Counted from the first letter of the stretch, positions 44,585 to 54,165 are shown. The stretch: DNA of 64,000 bases from VFMC01 sp963791635 (GCA_963791635.1 CAWBTC010000018.1:124001-188000), one strand, 5' to 3'. Notes: generated by a model not told the origin, from the sequence alone. Numbers and translations are program-made.

Positions 44585-45454
44585 CTACGGGTGCTCGCCC
44601 TGCACGAAACGGTCATGACCCGAGAGGTCGACGCGTACCAACACATCGACGAAGCCTGCCGCCTCGAACATCGCTGCGACGGCACGTCCCTGCCCCGCGC
44701 CGATCTCCAACAGCAGGGTGCCACCTGGCACCAACCAGTGCGGGGCCTCCGCCACGATCGTCGCCACGTGTGCCAGCCCGCCAGCGGGCGCGAACAACGC
44801 CAGGTGTGGCTCGTGGTCGCGCACGATCGACTCCACCGCGGGATCGTCGACGGCGATGTAGGGCGGGTTGCTGGCCAGCAGATGGAACGTGCCATGACGC
44901 TCGGCCGGTAGTGCCTCGAACCACGAGCCTGCGGCCACATGCACGCCGGCCGCGGCTCTGCCGATGCCTGCGGTGTTCGCCCGAGCGACGTCGAGGGCAT
45001 CGGAGGAGGCATCGGTGAGCCACACCTCCATGCCGTCGTGCCACAACTCCATCGCGAGCGACAGGCCGATCACGCCGCTGCCCGTGCCGAGGTCGGCCAC
45101 TCGCAGCGGCCGGGCGTGGGACCGCAACGCGTCGATGGCGTGATCCACGAGCAGTTCGGTCTCAGGACGTGGGATCAGCACGCGCTGGTCGATCATCACC
45201 TCGAGGTGGCGGAACGCCCAGTGCCCGAGGACGTACTGCACGGGCTCGCCGTCGGCACACCGGGCAACCATCGAGTCGAGGTGCGCAACCATTCGATGCA
45301 TGGCCGGCTCATCGAGCACGGCGAGGAACGCCGCGCCGTCGGCACCGCTCGCGGTCTCGCAGATCCAACGCGCGACCGTTCGGTCACCGATGCGCCGTTC
45401 GGTCTCGGCCCAGAGCGTGCGCCAGTCGATCGTCTCGCCACCGATGTCGGTCAT
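44585..45454 (-). CDS. prmC: Peptide chain release factor N5-glutamine methyltransferase PrmC
   Basis: Methylates the Gln of the GGQ motif in release factors. The 289-residue protein has the N-terminal helical domain (YVLGHWAFRHLEVMIDQRVLIPRPETELLV), the SAM-binding VADLGTGSGVIGLSLA and the catalytic NPPY. It follows prfA in the same direction, the usual pairing. ATG 45454 is the last of five ATG codons in a tandem repeat. Confidence 0.95.
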   Translation of the reverse strand: MTDIGGETIDWRTLWAETERRIGDRTVARWICETASGADGAAFLAVLDEPAMHRMVAHLDSMVARCADGEPVQYVLGHWAFRHLEVMIDQRVLIPRPETELLVDHAIDALRSHARPLRVADLGTGSGVIGLSLAMELWHDGMEVWLTDASSDALDVARANTAGIGRAAAGVHVAAGSWFEALPAERHGTFHLLASNPPYIAVDDPAVESIVRDHEPHLALFAPAGGLAHVATIVAEAPHWLVPGGTLLLEIGAGQGRAVAAMFEAAGFVDVLVRVDLSGHDRFVQGEHP

Positions 45455-45502
45455 CTCGTGCCCATCTCGTGCCCATCTCGTGTCATCTCGTGTCATCTCG
45501 AT
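45452..45502. repeat. Tandem repeat over the prmC start codon
   Basis: Five units of 10-11 bp (CATCTCGTGCC twice, CATCTCGTGT twice, CATCTCGATG) start at 45452, 45463, 45474, 45484 and 45494. Each supplies an ATG on the minus strand. The ATG at 45454 and that at 45496 are in the prmC frame; the other three are not. Confidence 0.9.
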
Positions 45503-45542
45503 GCCGTCGTCCGCGTGCGGTTCCTCGGCGAGAGCGGCCGAC

Positions 45543-46610
45543 TCAGCCCTCGCCCTCGGACAGCTGGCGCGAGCGCTCGTCTGCGAGCAGGGCATCCACC
45601 ACGTCGCTGAGGTCACCGGCCAACACGTCGGCCAACCGGTAGATGGTGAACCCGATGCGATGGTCGGTCACCCGGTTCTCCTTGAAGTTGTAGGTGCGGA
45701 TCTTCTCGCTCCGTCCACCACCACCCACCTGCGAGCGGCGTTCAGCCGACATCGCCGCTGCCTGCTCGTCCTGCTTCAACTGCAACAGGCGGGAGCGCAG
45801 CACCTGCAGCGCGCGGGCCCGGTTCTGCAGCTGGCTGCGCTCGTCCTGCATCGTCACGACGAGGCCGGTCGGCCGGTGCGTGATCCGCACCGCGGAGTCG
45901 GTCGTGTTGACGCTCTGGCCGCCGGCACCACTGCTGCGGTACACATCGATGTCGAGATCGCGCTCGTCGAGGTCGACATCGACCTCGTCGGCCTCGGGCA
46001 GCACCATCACGGTCGCAGACGACGTGTGGATCCGTCCCTGGCTCTCGGTCACGGGCACGCGCTGCACGCGGTGCGGGCCACCTTCGAACTTCAGATGGGC
46101 CCACGCGGCGTCGCCACGCACGACGAAGATGATCTGGTTGAGGCCGCCGAGCTCGCTCGGGTCACTCGACAGCACTTCGAGCTTCCAGCCCTGCCGTGCC
46201 ACCCAGGCCTGGTACATCTCGAACAGATCGCGGGCGAACAGGTTTGCCTCCTCGCCTCCCTCGGCGCCGCGGATCTCCATGATCACGGCACGACCGTCGT
46301 TGGGATCCTTGGGGAGCATGAGGGTGCGGATGTCGTCACCGAGCCGTTCGAGGTCGGCTTCGGCGTGGGCGTGCTCGGCTCGCCACAGTTCTCGCTCGTC
46401 GCCTGCAGAGTCGTTCATGAACTCCTTGGAGGTCTCGGCGTCTGCCGTGCGGGCACGAAAGGCGCGCATCGCCTCGACGAGGGGCGTGAGGTCCTTGTAC
46501 CGCTTCGAGATCGAGCGCAGCCGTGCGGGGTCGGACAGCACTTCGGGGTCGCCCAGGCTGGTCTCGAGCAGGGAGTACTCGTCCTCCACGGCAGCCAAAC
46601 GATCGATCAC
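45543..46610 (-). CDS. prfA: Peptide chain release factor 1
   Basis: Recognises UAA and UAG and triggers release of the finished protein. The 355-residue protein has the RF1 codon-recognition tripeptide in RVPVTESQGRIHTS, of the PxT type, and the catalytic SSGAGGQSVNTTDSAV. GTG 46610 is preceded by TAGCCT at 9 bp. Followed on the same strand by prmC after 88 bases. Confidence 0.97.
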   Translation of the reverse strand: MIDRLAAVEDEYSLLETSLGDPEVLSDPARLRSISKRYKDLTPLVEAMRAFRARTADAETSKEFMNDSAGDERELWRAEHAHAEADLERLGDDIRTLMLPKDPNDGRAVIMEIRGAEGGEEANLFARDLFEMYQAWVARQGWKLEVLSSDPSELGGLNQIIFVVRGDAAWAHLKFEGGPHRVQRVPVTESQGRIHTSSATVMVLPEADEVDVDLDERDLDIDVYRSSGAGGQSVNTTDSAVRITHRPTGLVVTMQDERSQLQNRARALQVLRSRLLQLKQDEQAAAMSAERRSQVGGGGRSEKIRTYNFKENRVTDHRIGFTIYRLADVLAGDLSDVVDALLADERSRQLSEGEG

Positions 46611-46651
46611 GGTGTCACGAGGCTAGTGGTGCGATCCGGCGCTCGCTCCGA

Positions 46652-46695
46652 GCCAACCCGATGCCAACCCGATGCCAACCAGATGCCAACCCGAT
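46652..46695. repeat. 11-bp tandem repeat upstream of prfA
   Basis: Four copies of GCCAACCCGAT (third copy GCCAACCAGAT) lie between the prfA start and the stop of the next minus-strand gene. Confidence 0.88.
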
Positions 46696-46705
46696 GCCGA
46701 GCGGA

Positions 46706-47692
46706 TCACACAGCGACGAAATGAGTGGGGACACGCACGAGCTCAGCCAGTCGTTCCTGCACGTCGATCACGTCACGCGCAGGTGCAGCGATGACGCACC
46801 GGTCGGCGCGGTGACGGGCGATCGCGTCCACGGCCCACGGCACCACGTCCAGATCGATCCCGGTGGTGCACACGATCAACGTTCCGGTGCCGGGCTCCAT
46901 CGCTGCGCACGGCACCTGGTCCTTGAGGTTGGCGCGCGGCAGCGGTGGATCGACCACCACCAGCACGGCCGCGCCGATCAGGTCGGGATGCGCGAGGAGC
47001 CGGGCGCGCAGGCGACGGCTGGCGGCGAGTTGGTTGAGCGGGTGCTGCGGGGCGCCGTCGCGCCGATGTTGGGCAACGGCTCGCACCACGTCGCTCAACG
47101 CCTCGACCTTCGGGCGATTGCCATGGAGCAGCTGGAACGTCTCACGATCGTGCGCACCGACTCCCACCTCGAGGCGTACTTCGCCGGAGTCCGGATCGCC
47201 GACCACTCGGCAGACCTCCAACCCGTCGACCTCGCCGGCGAGCACCCCGTGCTCCTCCACCGGCGAGGCACCGCCAGCCACGATCAGCTCCACGAGCGAC
47301 CGGTGAGCGTCGTCGGTGACACCCGGCTCGGGGAGCGGCTCGGCAACGGCGTCGAGGAGCGTGCGGCCGTCGAGGTGGGACACCTGGGTCGGCATCGTGA
47401 AGCCGAGCGCGCGGCGGGCGAGCACTCCGGTGCCCGACTCTGCCACCACGTGCAAGCGGGTCGCTTCGTTTCGCAACGCCCACGCGAGGGCTGCGCCGAG
47501 CTGGCGATCGGGCCCGCGGTCTGCCAGATCGTCGAGCAGCGTCCAGGCCGTGCCGTCGTCGGCCAGCAGCGCGGCGCCCGCCCCGAGCGAGCCGCTCACT
47601 TCGGTGGCTGTCCTGGCGTGGTCGGCCACGAGCGCGGCGATGCGCATCGTGTTGAGTCGGGCGCGACGGGCAGGGTCGATCGTGGACGCCAT
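46706..47692 (-). CDS. Hypothetical protein
   Basis: A 328-residue protein not assigned to any family. It is soluble, without signal or membrane segments. The N-terminal 110 residues alternate helix and strand (GAALLADDGTAWTLLDDLADRG, RLHVVAESGTGVLARRA); the C-terminal half has VVVDPPLPRANLKDQV and TLIVCTTGIDLDVVPWAVDAI, which looks like an alpha/beta fold. ATG 47692 has TAGCCT 7 bp upstream, supporting a real gene. It sits between the DUF1501 gene and prfA. Confidence 0.6.
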   Translation of the reverse strand: MASTIDPARRARLNTMRIAALVADHARTATEVSGSLGAGAALLADDGTAWTLLDDLADRGPDRQLGAALAWALRNEATRLHVVAESGTGVLARRALGFTMPTQVSHLDGRTLLDAVAEPLPEPGVTDDAHRSLVELIVAGGASPVEEHGVLAGEVDGLEVCRVVGDPDSGEVRLEVGVGAHDRETFQLLHGNRPKVEALSDVVRAVAQHRRDGAPQHPLNQLAASRRLRARLLAHPDLIGAAVLVVVDPPLPRANLKDQVPCAAMEPGTGTLIVCTTGIDLDVVPWAVDAIARHRADRCVIAAPARDVIDVQERLAELVRVPTHFVAV

Positions 47693-47751
47693 CACATGCA
47701 GGCTACCGGCGGGCATCGTGCGGGTCCGGGGCCGCCGCTCCGGCTCGACGA

Positions 47752-50259
47752 TCAGGCGGTGAAGTACCCCATCACGTCGGCGACCAGGTCGACAGCGCCG
47801 CTGTTGTTGTAGATCGACGCTGCGCCGTCACCGCCGAGGCGGGCGACCACCATGTTCGGCACGACCTGGCCTGCCACGGCGTTCAGGTTCGACGCGACCG
47901 GACGCTCCACATCGGTGGGGAACACCGTGACGAACGTTCCCATCGTGGGCGCGACCGCGGTGATGTTCAACAGCACCGCCGAAGCACCGTACGACGGCAC
48001 GCCACCGCGCCCGGCGAGGGCGAGCGAGAGCGCACCGCGGCCCAATGGCTCCTTCGGCGCGCCGGTGCCCTCCCTGGTGTCGAGCACACGGGCGGGCGAC
48101 AGGGACACGAACCTCGACGACACACCTGCACCGAAGCAGCCGAGCACGTCGACCACCACGTGGGTGCTCCCCGAGTTGTTGTAGATGCTGACCTTGCCGC
48201 CGGCGCCCACCTTGGCCAACACCATGTTCGGCACGGTCTGACCTGCCGCCATGTTGACGCTCGAGGCGAGCGGCTTGTCCTGCCCCGTCGGCCACACCGT
48301 GAGGTAGCTCGACGAGCTCGGTTCGGTCGCAGTGATGTTGAGCGCGACCGCATCGCACGATTCCGACACGCCCCCTCGACCGCTCACCTGCAGATCGAGC
48401 GATTGTCCCGGGCCGAGCTGACCGAGGAAGCCCCCTGTGCCGTCTCGGGTGTCCAGCAGGCGGGCCGGAGCAAGTGCCTCCAGTCCCACGTCGCTGCCCG
48501 GCGAGAAGTAACCCACGACGTCGCCGACGAGGTGCACGGAGCCAGAGTTGTTGAACAGATCGATCGAGCCGCCGATGCCCACGCGGGCCAGGACGAGGTT
48601 CGGGATCGCCGCGCCCGGCACCGGGTTGAGGTTCGAGGCGAACGGTCGCATCTCACCGCTCGGCGACACGGTCACGAAGGTCGGTTCCGTCGCATCGACC
48701 GACGTGAGGTTGATCGCCACGGCGACGGCGTCGAGCGGGATGGCGAACTTGCCGGCGATGGTGAACCGCCACGTCTCGCCGGCCCCGAGAGGGATGTCCC
48801 TGCCCCCGGTGCCGTCGCGCGTGTCGAACACACGCTGAGGTGCCGTCGCCACGAATCCACTCGGTGTCGCCGGCGGCAACACCACCACGGGGATGTCACC
48901 ACCGACCGTGCCGGGGGCGCCGGCGAAGAGACCGAGGTTCTCGAAGTTGCCGTTGAGGATGGTGCTGCCGCCACCGCCGAGCCAGCCGTCGAGCACCGAG
49001 CCGATCACCGACCGGAAGTCCACGTAGGCAGGCAGCCGGTCCCACTGATCGAGTCCGGCCAGAGTCGGTCCTTGCCCGTACAGTCCACCTTTCACGCGCG
49101 TGCCCATCACGAACAGCGGCGCAGCGGTGCCGTGGTCGGTGCCGCCCGACTCGTTCGACCACGACGTTCGGCCGAACTCGGACATGGTCATGATCGTCAC
49201 GCGGTCGCGGAACGCCGGAGCGAGCGTGCCGTAGAACGTGGCGATCGCAGTGTCGAGGTCGCCCAACAGATCGGGATGGTTCGCGTTCTGATCGTCGTGG
49301 TTGTCGAACCCGTCGAGGCCGACGTCGATCACCCGCAGGCCGATGTTCGCGTTGACCAGCCTGGCCGCGATGGTCATCTTCTTCGAGAGGTTGCCTTCGG
49401 GCAGGGTCTGTTCGAACGCCGGCGCCACGTCATGGGCAAGGTTCAACTGGGTGCGCATCGTCGCGGCGAACATGTCGTGCCACTGACCGCGGCCCGATCC
49501 CGCGTTCGCCATCGCCCTGATGCCGTCGTACATCCGCAGGTCCTCGGCCCGGTTGTCGACGCCGAACATGTCGCCCCACGGGGAGATGCCCACCGCACGA
49601 CGATCGTTGCCGATCAGGTGCAAGGCGACGGAGGAGTCGATCGTGGCCGCCGCGAGCTCGGCCTTGTCGGCCGAGACGCCGTCGAGCCAGCGGCCGATCC
49701 AGCCGGTGGTGGGTGCACCCGGGCCGAACCGGGCGTTCATCCAGATCGCCATCGACGTGAAGTGCGACAGGTCGGGGTTGGCGTAGCCGACACCCTGCAC
49801 GATCGCCATCTGGCCGCGCTGGTACATCGAGTGCAGATACGGCAGTCGTGGATGCAGACCGATCTGTCCGTTGATCTGCAGCACCTGGTTCGCGGGCACT
49901 GCGATGTTCGATCGCTGCTGGTAGTAGTTGCCGTCGCCGAACGGGACGACGGTGTTCAGCCCATCGTTGCCGCCGTACAGCATGATCGTCACGAGGATGC
50001 CGTCGGCGGGGCCGATCGGCGGGCTGGCGAATGCATCTCGCACCGCGCTCGGGATCAGCGAGTCACCGAGCGTGCCGGCGAGCACTCCGCCGCCGAGGCC
50101 CATCCCGACGGCTTGGAGGAACCCGCGCCGGGTCCAGCCGTCCGGGCCGATCACATCGGCCATCCGGGACATGCCGGGCATGCCGGGCATGAGTGGGTGT
50201 TGTGCGCCAACGCTCAGCAAGCGGCGAGCATCGGCGGTGGAGATGTCCTGGTCGAGCAT
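47752..50259 (-). CDS. DUF1501 protein with three C-terminal secreted-type repeats
   Basis: An 835-residue exported protein. A twin-arginine signal (TRRGFLQAVGMGLGGGVLAG, about 43-62) precedes a DUF1501 domain (about 80-445; VTIMLYGGNDGLNTVVPF, MSEFGRT), a sulfatase-like fold of unknown activity. Three copies of a 115-120 residue beta-rich domain follow (about 470-593, 594-716, 717-835), each with ARxLDTRxGTG near its start and the pattern NNSG...DVxGYF near its end. ATG 50259 has AAGGA 6 bases upstream. It is paired with the DUF1800 gene 27 bases upstream, the usual pairing. Confidence 0.88.
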   Translation of the reverse strand: MLDQDISTADARRLLSVGAQHPLMPGMPGMSRMADVIGPDGWTRRGFLQAVGMGLGGGVLAGTLGDSLIPSAVRDAFASPPIGPADGILVTIMLYGGNDGLNTVVPFGDGNYYQQRSNIAVPANQVLQINGQIGLHPRLPYLHSMYQRGQMAIVQGVGYANPDLSHFTSMAIWMNARFGPGAPTTGWIGRWLDGVSADKAELAAATIDSSVALHLIGNDRRAVGISPWGDMFGVDNRAEDLRMYDGIRAMANAGSGRGQWHDMFAATMRTQLNLAHDVAPAFEQTLPEGNLSKKMTIAARLVNANIGLRVIDVGLDGFDNHDDQNANHPDLLGDLDTAIATFYGTLAPAFRDRVTIMTMSEFGRTSWSNESGGTDHGTAAPLFVMGTRVKGGLYGQGPTLAGLDQWDRLPAYVDFRSVIGSVLDGWLGGGGSTILNGNFENLGLFAGAPGTVGGDIPVVVLPPATPSGFVATAPQRVFDTRDGTGGRDIPLGAGETWRFTIAGKFAIPLDAVAVAINLTSVDATEPTFVTVSPSGEMRPFASNLNPVPGAAIPNLVLARVGIGGSIDLFNNSGSVHLVGDVVGYFSPGSDVGLEALAPARLLDTRDGTGGFLGQLGPGQSLDLQVSGRGGVSESCDAVALNITATEPSSSSYLTVWPTGQDKPLASSVNMAAGQTVPNMVLAKVGAGGKVSIYNNSGSTHVVVDVLGCFGAGVSSRFVSLSPARVLDTREGTGAPKEPLGRGALSLALAGRGGVPSYGASAVLLNITAVAPTMGTFVTVFPTDVERPVASNLNAVAGQVVPNMVVARLGGDGAASIYNNSGAVDLVADVMGYFTA

Positions 50260-50286
50260 CGAGATCCTTCTTCCTGTCCGGCGCCG

Positions 50287-51597
50287 TCAGGCCATGTGCA
50301 GTTCGGGGCTGAGCATCGCCATGGTCAGCAGGTTCGTCGGAGCCCACCAGCTCACGTAGTCGTTCGCATCCCGCTCGGCCTGGTGGGCGGCGATCAGGGC
50401 GTTGCGGGTGGTCGTGCTGAGCGGCGCGATGTTGAAGTACGCGGCGACGTAGTCGACAGCGGCAGTGGTGGTCATCGAGCTCAGATTCGAAAAGCCGTCG
50501 TTGTTGCGCAGGTGCCACGTGACCCCGCGTGCGACCTGAGCGCGGCCACTCAACGCACTCGTGTTCAACCAGAACGCGTTCTGCTTCCAGCCCGCCACGT
50601 TGGGCGGGTTGAACACCGACTGGCCCATGCGTTCGCCGATCCACGAGGCGCCGAGCTCGTCGGGCGTCAGCCCGGTTGCGTGCATGATCGCAACGATCCA
50701 CTCGACGGGTGTGCGCACCAGCCCTTGCCTCGCGGTCGCGCCGTAGAACTCGGGTCGCACGAGCAGGGCCCGCATCAAGGTGCGCACATCCAGATCGCTG
50801 TTCAGGAACACCGTCGTCAACGCGTCGATCACGTTCGTCGGACCACCCGGATGCGCGAAGAAGTCCCAGAGCTTGCGCACCATGAAGCGCGCAGCAACCT
50901 GCTTCTTGGCCGAGTTGTCGCGCAGGATCTCATCGATGATGCCCGGGCCGTTCCAGTTTCTCGTGGTGCCGAAGAAGGTCTTGTTCGCGTCGTCGTGGCG
51001 CCCCGGGTAGTACTGGTACTCGTAGTCGGGCCAATCGGCGTTGTATCCCGTCCAGGCGCGAGCAGCGGCTTCGACGTCGGCCTCGGTGTAGTTGCCGATC
51101 CCGAGCGTGAACAGCTCCATCAGCTCTCGGGCGAAGTTCTGGTTCGGTGCTTCCTTGCGGTTGTCCGCGTTGTTGAGGTACACGAGCATCGCTGGCTCGA
51201 GTGCCATGGCGTGGGTGAGCGTGCGGAAGTTCCCGAGCGCCTGGGTGCGATACAGCTGGTTCTGGTGCGTCATGTGGTCGGAGCGGCCGATGCCGTCCCA
51301 CCACGAGCTCGTGAAGTGCCCGTGCCAGAACAGGGTCATCTTCTCCTGCATCGGCCTCGGTCGGCTCTTCATCGCATCGAGCCACCAATCGACGGCGGCG
51401 ACGTATTGCTCCCAGCCGTTGTCCGGGTCGTACACCGCGAGGCCGGCGGGCACCGTGGGGTTCGCGTTCGGTGTGAAGTCGAGCACGTTGTCGACGGCTG
51501 CCTCGAGGGTCAGCGCGCTGAGCTCGGTGACACGAGCGGGTCTCGCGACGAACTCGGTTCGACGCAACAGGTGGGCGATGTCGGCGGGATCGGCCAC
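50287..51597 (-). CDS. DUF1800 family protein
   Basis: A 436-residue protein of the DUF1800 family, found beside DUF1501 in many bacteria; function is unknown. It starts VADPADIAHLLRRTEF and has FWHGHFTSS, NQNFARELMELFTLGIGNYTEADVEAAARAWTG and RTPVEWIVA, all typical. No clear signal peptide is seen. GTG 51597 is preceded by AGGAG with 5-6 bases spacing, a clear ribosome site, so the longer frame to 51651 is not used. Confidence 0.9.
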   Translation of the reverse strand: MADPADIAHLLRRTEFVARPARVTELSALTLEAAVDNVLDFTPNANPTVPAGLAVYDPDNGWEQYVAAVDWWLDAMKSRPRPMQEKMTLFWHGHFTSSWWDGIGRSDHMTHQNQLYRTQALGNFRTLTHAMALEPAMLVYLNNADNRKEAPNQNFARELMELFTLGIGNYTEADVEAAARAWTGYNADWPDYEYQYYPGRHDDANKTFFGTTRNWNGPGIIDEILRDNSAKKQVAARFMVRKLWDFFAHPGGPTNVIDALTTVFLNSDLDVRTLMRALLVRPEFYGATARQGLVRTPVEWIVAIMHATGLTPDELGASWIGERMGQSVFNPPNVAGWKQNAFWLNTSALSGRAQVARGVTWHLRNNDGFSNLSSMTTTAAVDYVAAYFNIAPLSTTTRNALIAAHQAERDANDYVSWWAPTNLLTMAMLSPELHMA

Positions 51598-51757
51598 GAG
51601 ATCTCCTGACGGATGCTGCGGCTGCAGCCGCTGAACGGCTGCCGTTCGCAATGGGCGGTCATGGGGTCATCGGTCCGGCCCCCGGCGACTTGAGACCTTC
51701 GGTGCGGGGTCGTCCCGGATCCCCACGCTCCGTCGGCGTTCAGAGGGAAAAATGAAG

Positions 51758-51783
51758 ACGACCCGGCCTTCCGGCCGGGTCGT
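51758..51783 (-). terminator. Rho-independent terminator of rpmE
   Basis: An 11-bp GC-rich stem (ACGACCCGGCC) with a 4-base loop, followed on the minus strand by CTTCATTTTTCC. It lies about 70 bases after the rpmE stop and is the clearest intrinsic terminator in the window. Confidence 0.85.
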
Positions 51784-51850
51784 TCAGTTGTCGTTCAGTT
51801 GTCGTTCGGGCGTTCGAGCGCGGCCGGCAGCGGCCGGAAGCGCCTGGGGG

Positions 51851-52063
51851 TCACTTGCCCTTGCGCTCGCCGTAGCGCTTGTTGAAGCGCTCGACGCGGC
51901 CACCGGTGTCGACCAGCTTCTGCTTGCCGGTGAAGAACGGGTGGCACTCGTTGCACAGCTCGAGGGTGAGATCGCCACCCTTGGTGGAACCGGTGGTGAA
52001 GGTGTTGCCACACGAGCACTTCACGGTCATGTCGGCGTACTTCGGATGGATGTCGGTCTTCAT
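51851..52063 (-). CDS. rpmE: 50S ribosomal protein L31, zinc form
   Basis: A 70-residue L31 with MKTDIHPKYADMTV at the start. The zinc-binding C+ form is shown by CSC and CNEC. The frame upstream of ATG 52063 is a shadow. The start has GGAG about 9 bases upstream; TACAAT further upstream could be its -10 element. The gap to rho is 131 bp. Confidence 0.96.
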   Translation of the reverse strand: MKTDIHPKYADMTVKCSCGNTFTTGSTKGGDLTLELCNECHPFFTGKQKLVDTGGRVERFNKRYGERKGK

Positions 52064-52194
52064 GATGCGCTCCAACGAGAAATCGGACGGCCGATTGTAT
52101 CGCCGTGACGTCACCCCTCCACCGGGCCCCCGCCACGCTCTCCGGGTGCCCCGGAAGCCCCAGGTCAGGAGCCATCGACCATGAGGGATGGGTG

Positions 52195-54165
52195 TCACAT
52201 CGAGGGTTGCTTGGCGATCTCGTTCAAGAACTCGTCGTTGGTACGGAACGTCTTGAGACGATCGACCAGCAACTCGAGACCGGGGGCCGCGTTGCCATCG
52301 GCGGCGAGCCCGGACAGCACCCGGCGCAGCTTCCACACCATTTGCAGTTGCTTGCGGTCGAACAGCAGTTCCTCGTGACGGGTGCTCGACGCGTCGACGT
52401 CGATCGCTGGGTAGATGCGGCGCTCGGCGAGCTTGCGATCGAGACGCAGCTCCATGTTGCCCGTGCCCTTGAACTCCTCGAAGATCGCGTCGTCCATGCG
52501 GCTGTTGGTCTCCACCAGCGCTGTGGCGAGGATGGTGAGCGAACCCCCTTCTTCCACGTTGCGGGCCGCGCCGAAGAACCGCTTCGGCGGGTACAACGCA
52601 CCGGCGTCGATGCCACCCGACAGAATCCGGCCGCTGGCCGGAGCAGCAAGGTTGTACGCACGGCTGAGACGGGTGATGCCGTCGAGGATGATCACGACGT
52701 CCTCGCCCATCTCGACGAGGCGTTTCGCCTTCTCGATCGCAAGCTCGGCCACGTGGGTGTGCTCGTCGCTCGGACGGTCGAAGGTGCTGGAGATCACCTC
52801 GCCTTTCACCGTGCGGCGCATGTCGGTCACCTCTTCGGGCCGCTCGTCGATGAGCAGCACCATGAGCTTCACCTCGGGGTGGTTCTGCTCGATCGAGGTG
52901 GCGATCGTCTTCATCACCGTTGTCTTGCCGGCCTTCGGCGGCGACACGATGATGCCACGCTGACCCTTGCCGATCGGCGAGATCAGGTCGATGATGCGCG
53001 CCGTCATGTTGTTCGGATCGAGCGGGTTCTCGAGGCGCAGCTTCTCGTCGGGGAACAGCGCGGTGAGGTCCTCGAACCGCTTGCGGTTCTTTGCCGTCTC
53101 CGGATCGCCACCGTTGACGGTGTTGATCTCGAGCAGGGCCGGGTTCTTTTCGTTGCGACCCGCCGGCCGGCTGAGCCCGGTGACGTGGTCGCCCTTGCGG
53201 AGGCCGTACTGGCGGGTCAACTTCACCGGGATGTACGCGTCGTCACGGCTCGACAGGTAGCCGTTCACGCGGAGGAAGCCGTAGCCCTCGTCGCGCAGGT
53301 CGAGGTAGCCGGAGATCTTCACGGGCTCCGTGCTCAGGATCTCGTTGCCGTCGCGTTCGGCGCTGTCGCCGCTGTCACCGCGGTTGCCCGGGTCACCGCG
53401 ATTGGCGCGGTCACCCCGGTCGTTCCGATCGGGACGGGCTTGCCGGTCGCGTGGCTGGTTGCTCCCACCGCCTTCGAAGCGGTCGCCTCCCTGGGGGCCG
53501 TCGCCGCGGCCCTTGTTGCGGCGCCGGCGTCGACGCCGACTGTTGCGGCTCTCGCCATCACCATCGGCACCATCGGCGCCATCACCGCTGTCACCGCTGT
53601 CACCGCCGTCATGACCATGGTCGTCGCCGTCACGACCCTGGTCGACGCCGTCGATGCCGTCTTCCGCATCCGTCGCCTCGGTCCCCGGCGTGGTTGCTGC
53701 GCCGGCAGCATCGCCGGCACCGGCACCGGCACCGGCACGGTTTCGGTCGCGGGGAGCGGGAGACTTCGGCGCGGGGGCGACCTCGGAGACGCTGAGCTCA
53801 CCCGCCCTCACCAGCTCGAGTTCCCAGTCCGCGAGCGGCTCGCCATCGGGGCCGAGCACCACCTCGGGCTCACCTGAGATGGAAGGAGCGGCTGATGCGG
53901 TCTTGGTCTGCCTGGTCTGCTTGGTCGGGGTGGCCGCAGGCGCGGCTGCTGCCGCAGCGGCTTGGGCCTGCGGGACCGGCGAGGTCTCGGCGACTGCACC
54001 GTTCGAGGCCGCAGGCGCGCCGCCGGTGGTCTCGAGGATCTTCGTGATGAGCGTCGCCTTTGCGGCACGGGCGGTGGTCTTGATACCGAGTGCCTGCGCG
54101 ATGGCGAAGAGCTGGTCTTTGTCCTTGGACTCCAGCATGGATTGTTCGAGAGCTTCCGCGGCCAC
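52195..54165 (-). CDS. rho: Transcription termination factor Rho
   Basis: Hexameric RNA-dependent ATPase that ends transcription. The 656-residue protein has an N-terminal helical domain (LEQSMLESKDKDQLFAIAQALGIK), a long disordered insert (about 130-275) with acidic Gly/Asp runs and a seven-Arg run, then the RNA-binding cold-shock-like domain (GYLDLRDEGYGFLRVNGY) and the ATPase core. Walker A is PPKAGKT with Lys414; ILDGITRLSRAYN and the R-loop region are present. Inserts of this kind are common in high-GC Rho. GTG 54165 is one of three possible starts; GTG 54186 and ATG 54138 are the others. Confidence 0.95.
   Translation of the reverse strand: MAAEALEQSMLESKDKDQLFAIAQALGIKTTARAAKATLITKILETTGGAPAASNGAVAETSPVPQAQAAAAAAAPAATPTKQTRQTKTASAAPSISGEPEVVLGPDGEPLADWELELVRAGELSVSEVAPAPKSPAPRDRNRAGAGAGAGDAAGAATTPGTEATDAEDGIDGVDQGRDGDDHGHDGGDSGDSGDGADGADGDGESRNSRRRRRRRNKGRGDGPQGGDRFEGGGSNQPRDRQARPDRNDRGDRANRGDPGNRGDSGDSAERDGNEILSTEPVKISGYLDLRDEGYGFLRVNGYLSSRDDAYIPVKLTRQYGLRKGDHVTGLSRPAGRNEKNPALLEINTVNGGDPETAKNRKRFEDLTALFPDEKLRLENPLDPNNMTARIIDLISPIGKGQRGIIVSPPKAGKTTVMKTIATSIEQNHPEVKLMVLLIDERPEEVTDMRRTVKGEVISSTFDRPSDEHTHVAELAIEKAKRLVEMGEDVVIILDGITRLSRAYNLAAPASGRILSGGIDAGALYPPKRFFGAARNVEEGGSLTILATALVETNSRMDDAIFEEFKGTGNMELRLDRKLAERRIYPAIDVDASSTRHEELLFDRKQLQMVWKLRRVLSGLAADGNAAPGLELLVDRLKTFRTNDEFLNEIAKQPSM

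Noticed and set aside
48160..51609. Long plus-strand frame opposite the DUF1501 and DUF1800 genes
   Set aside because: Antisense shadow; no start signal, and the minus-strand genes carry clear motifs and ribosome sites.
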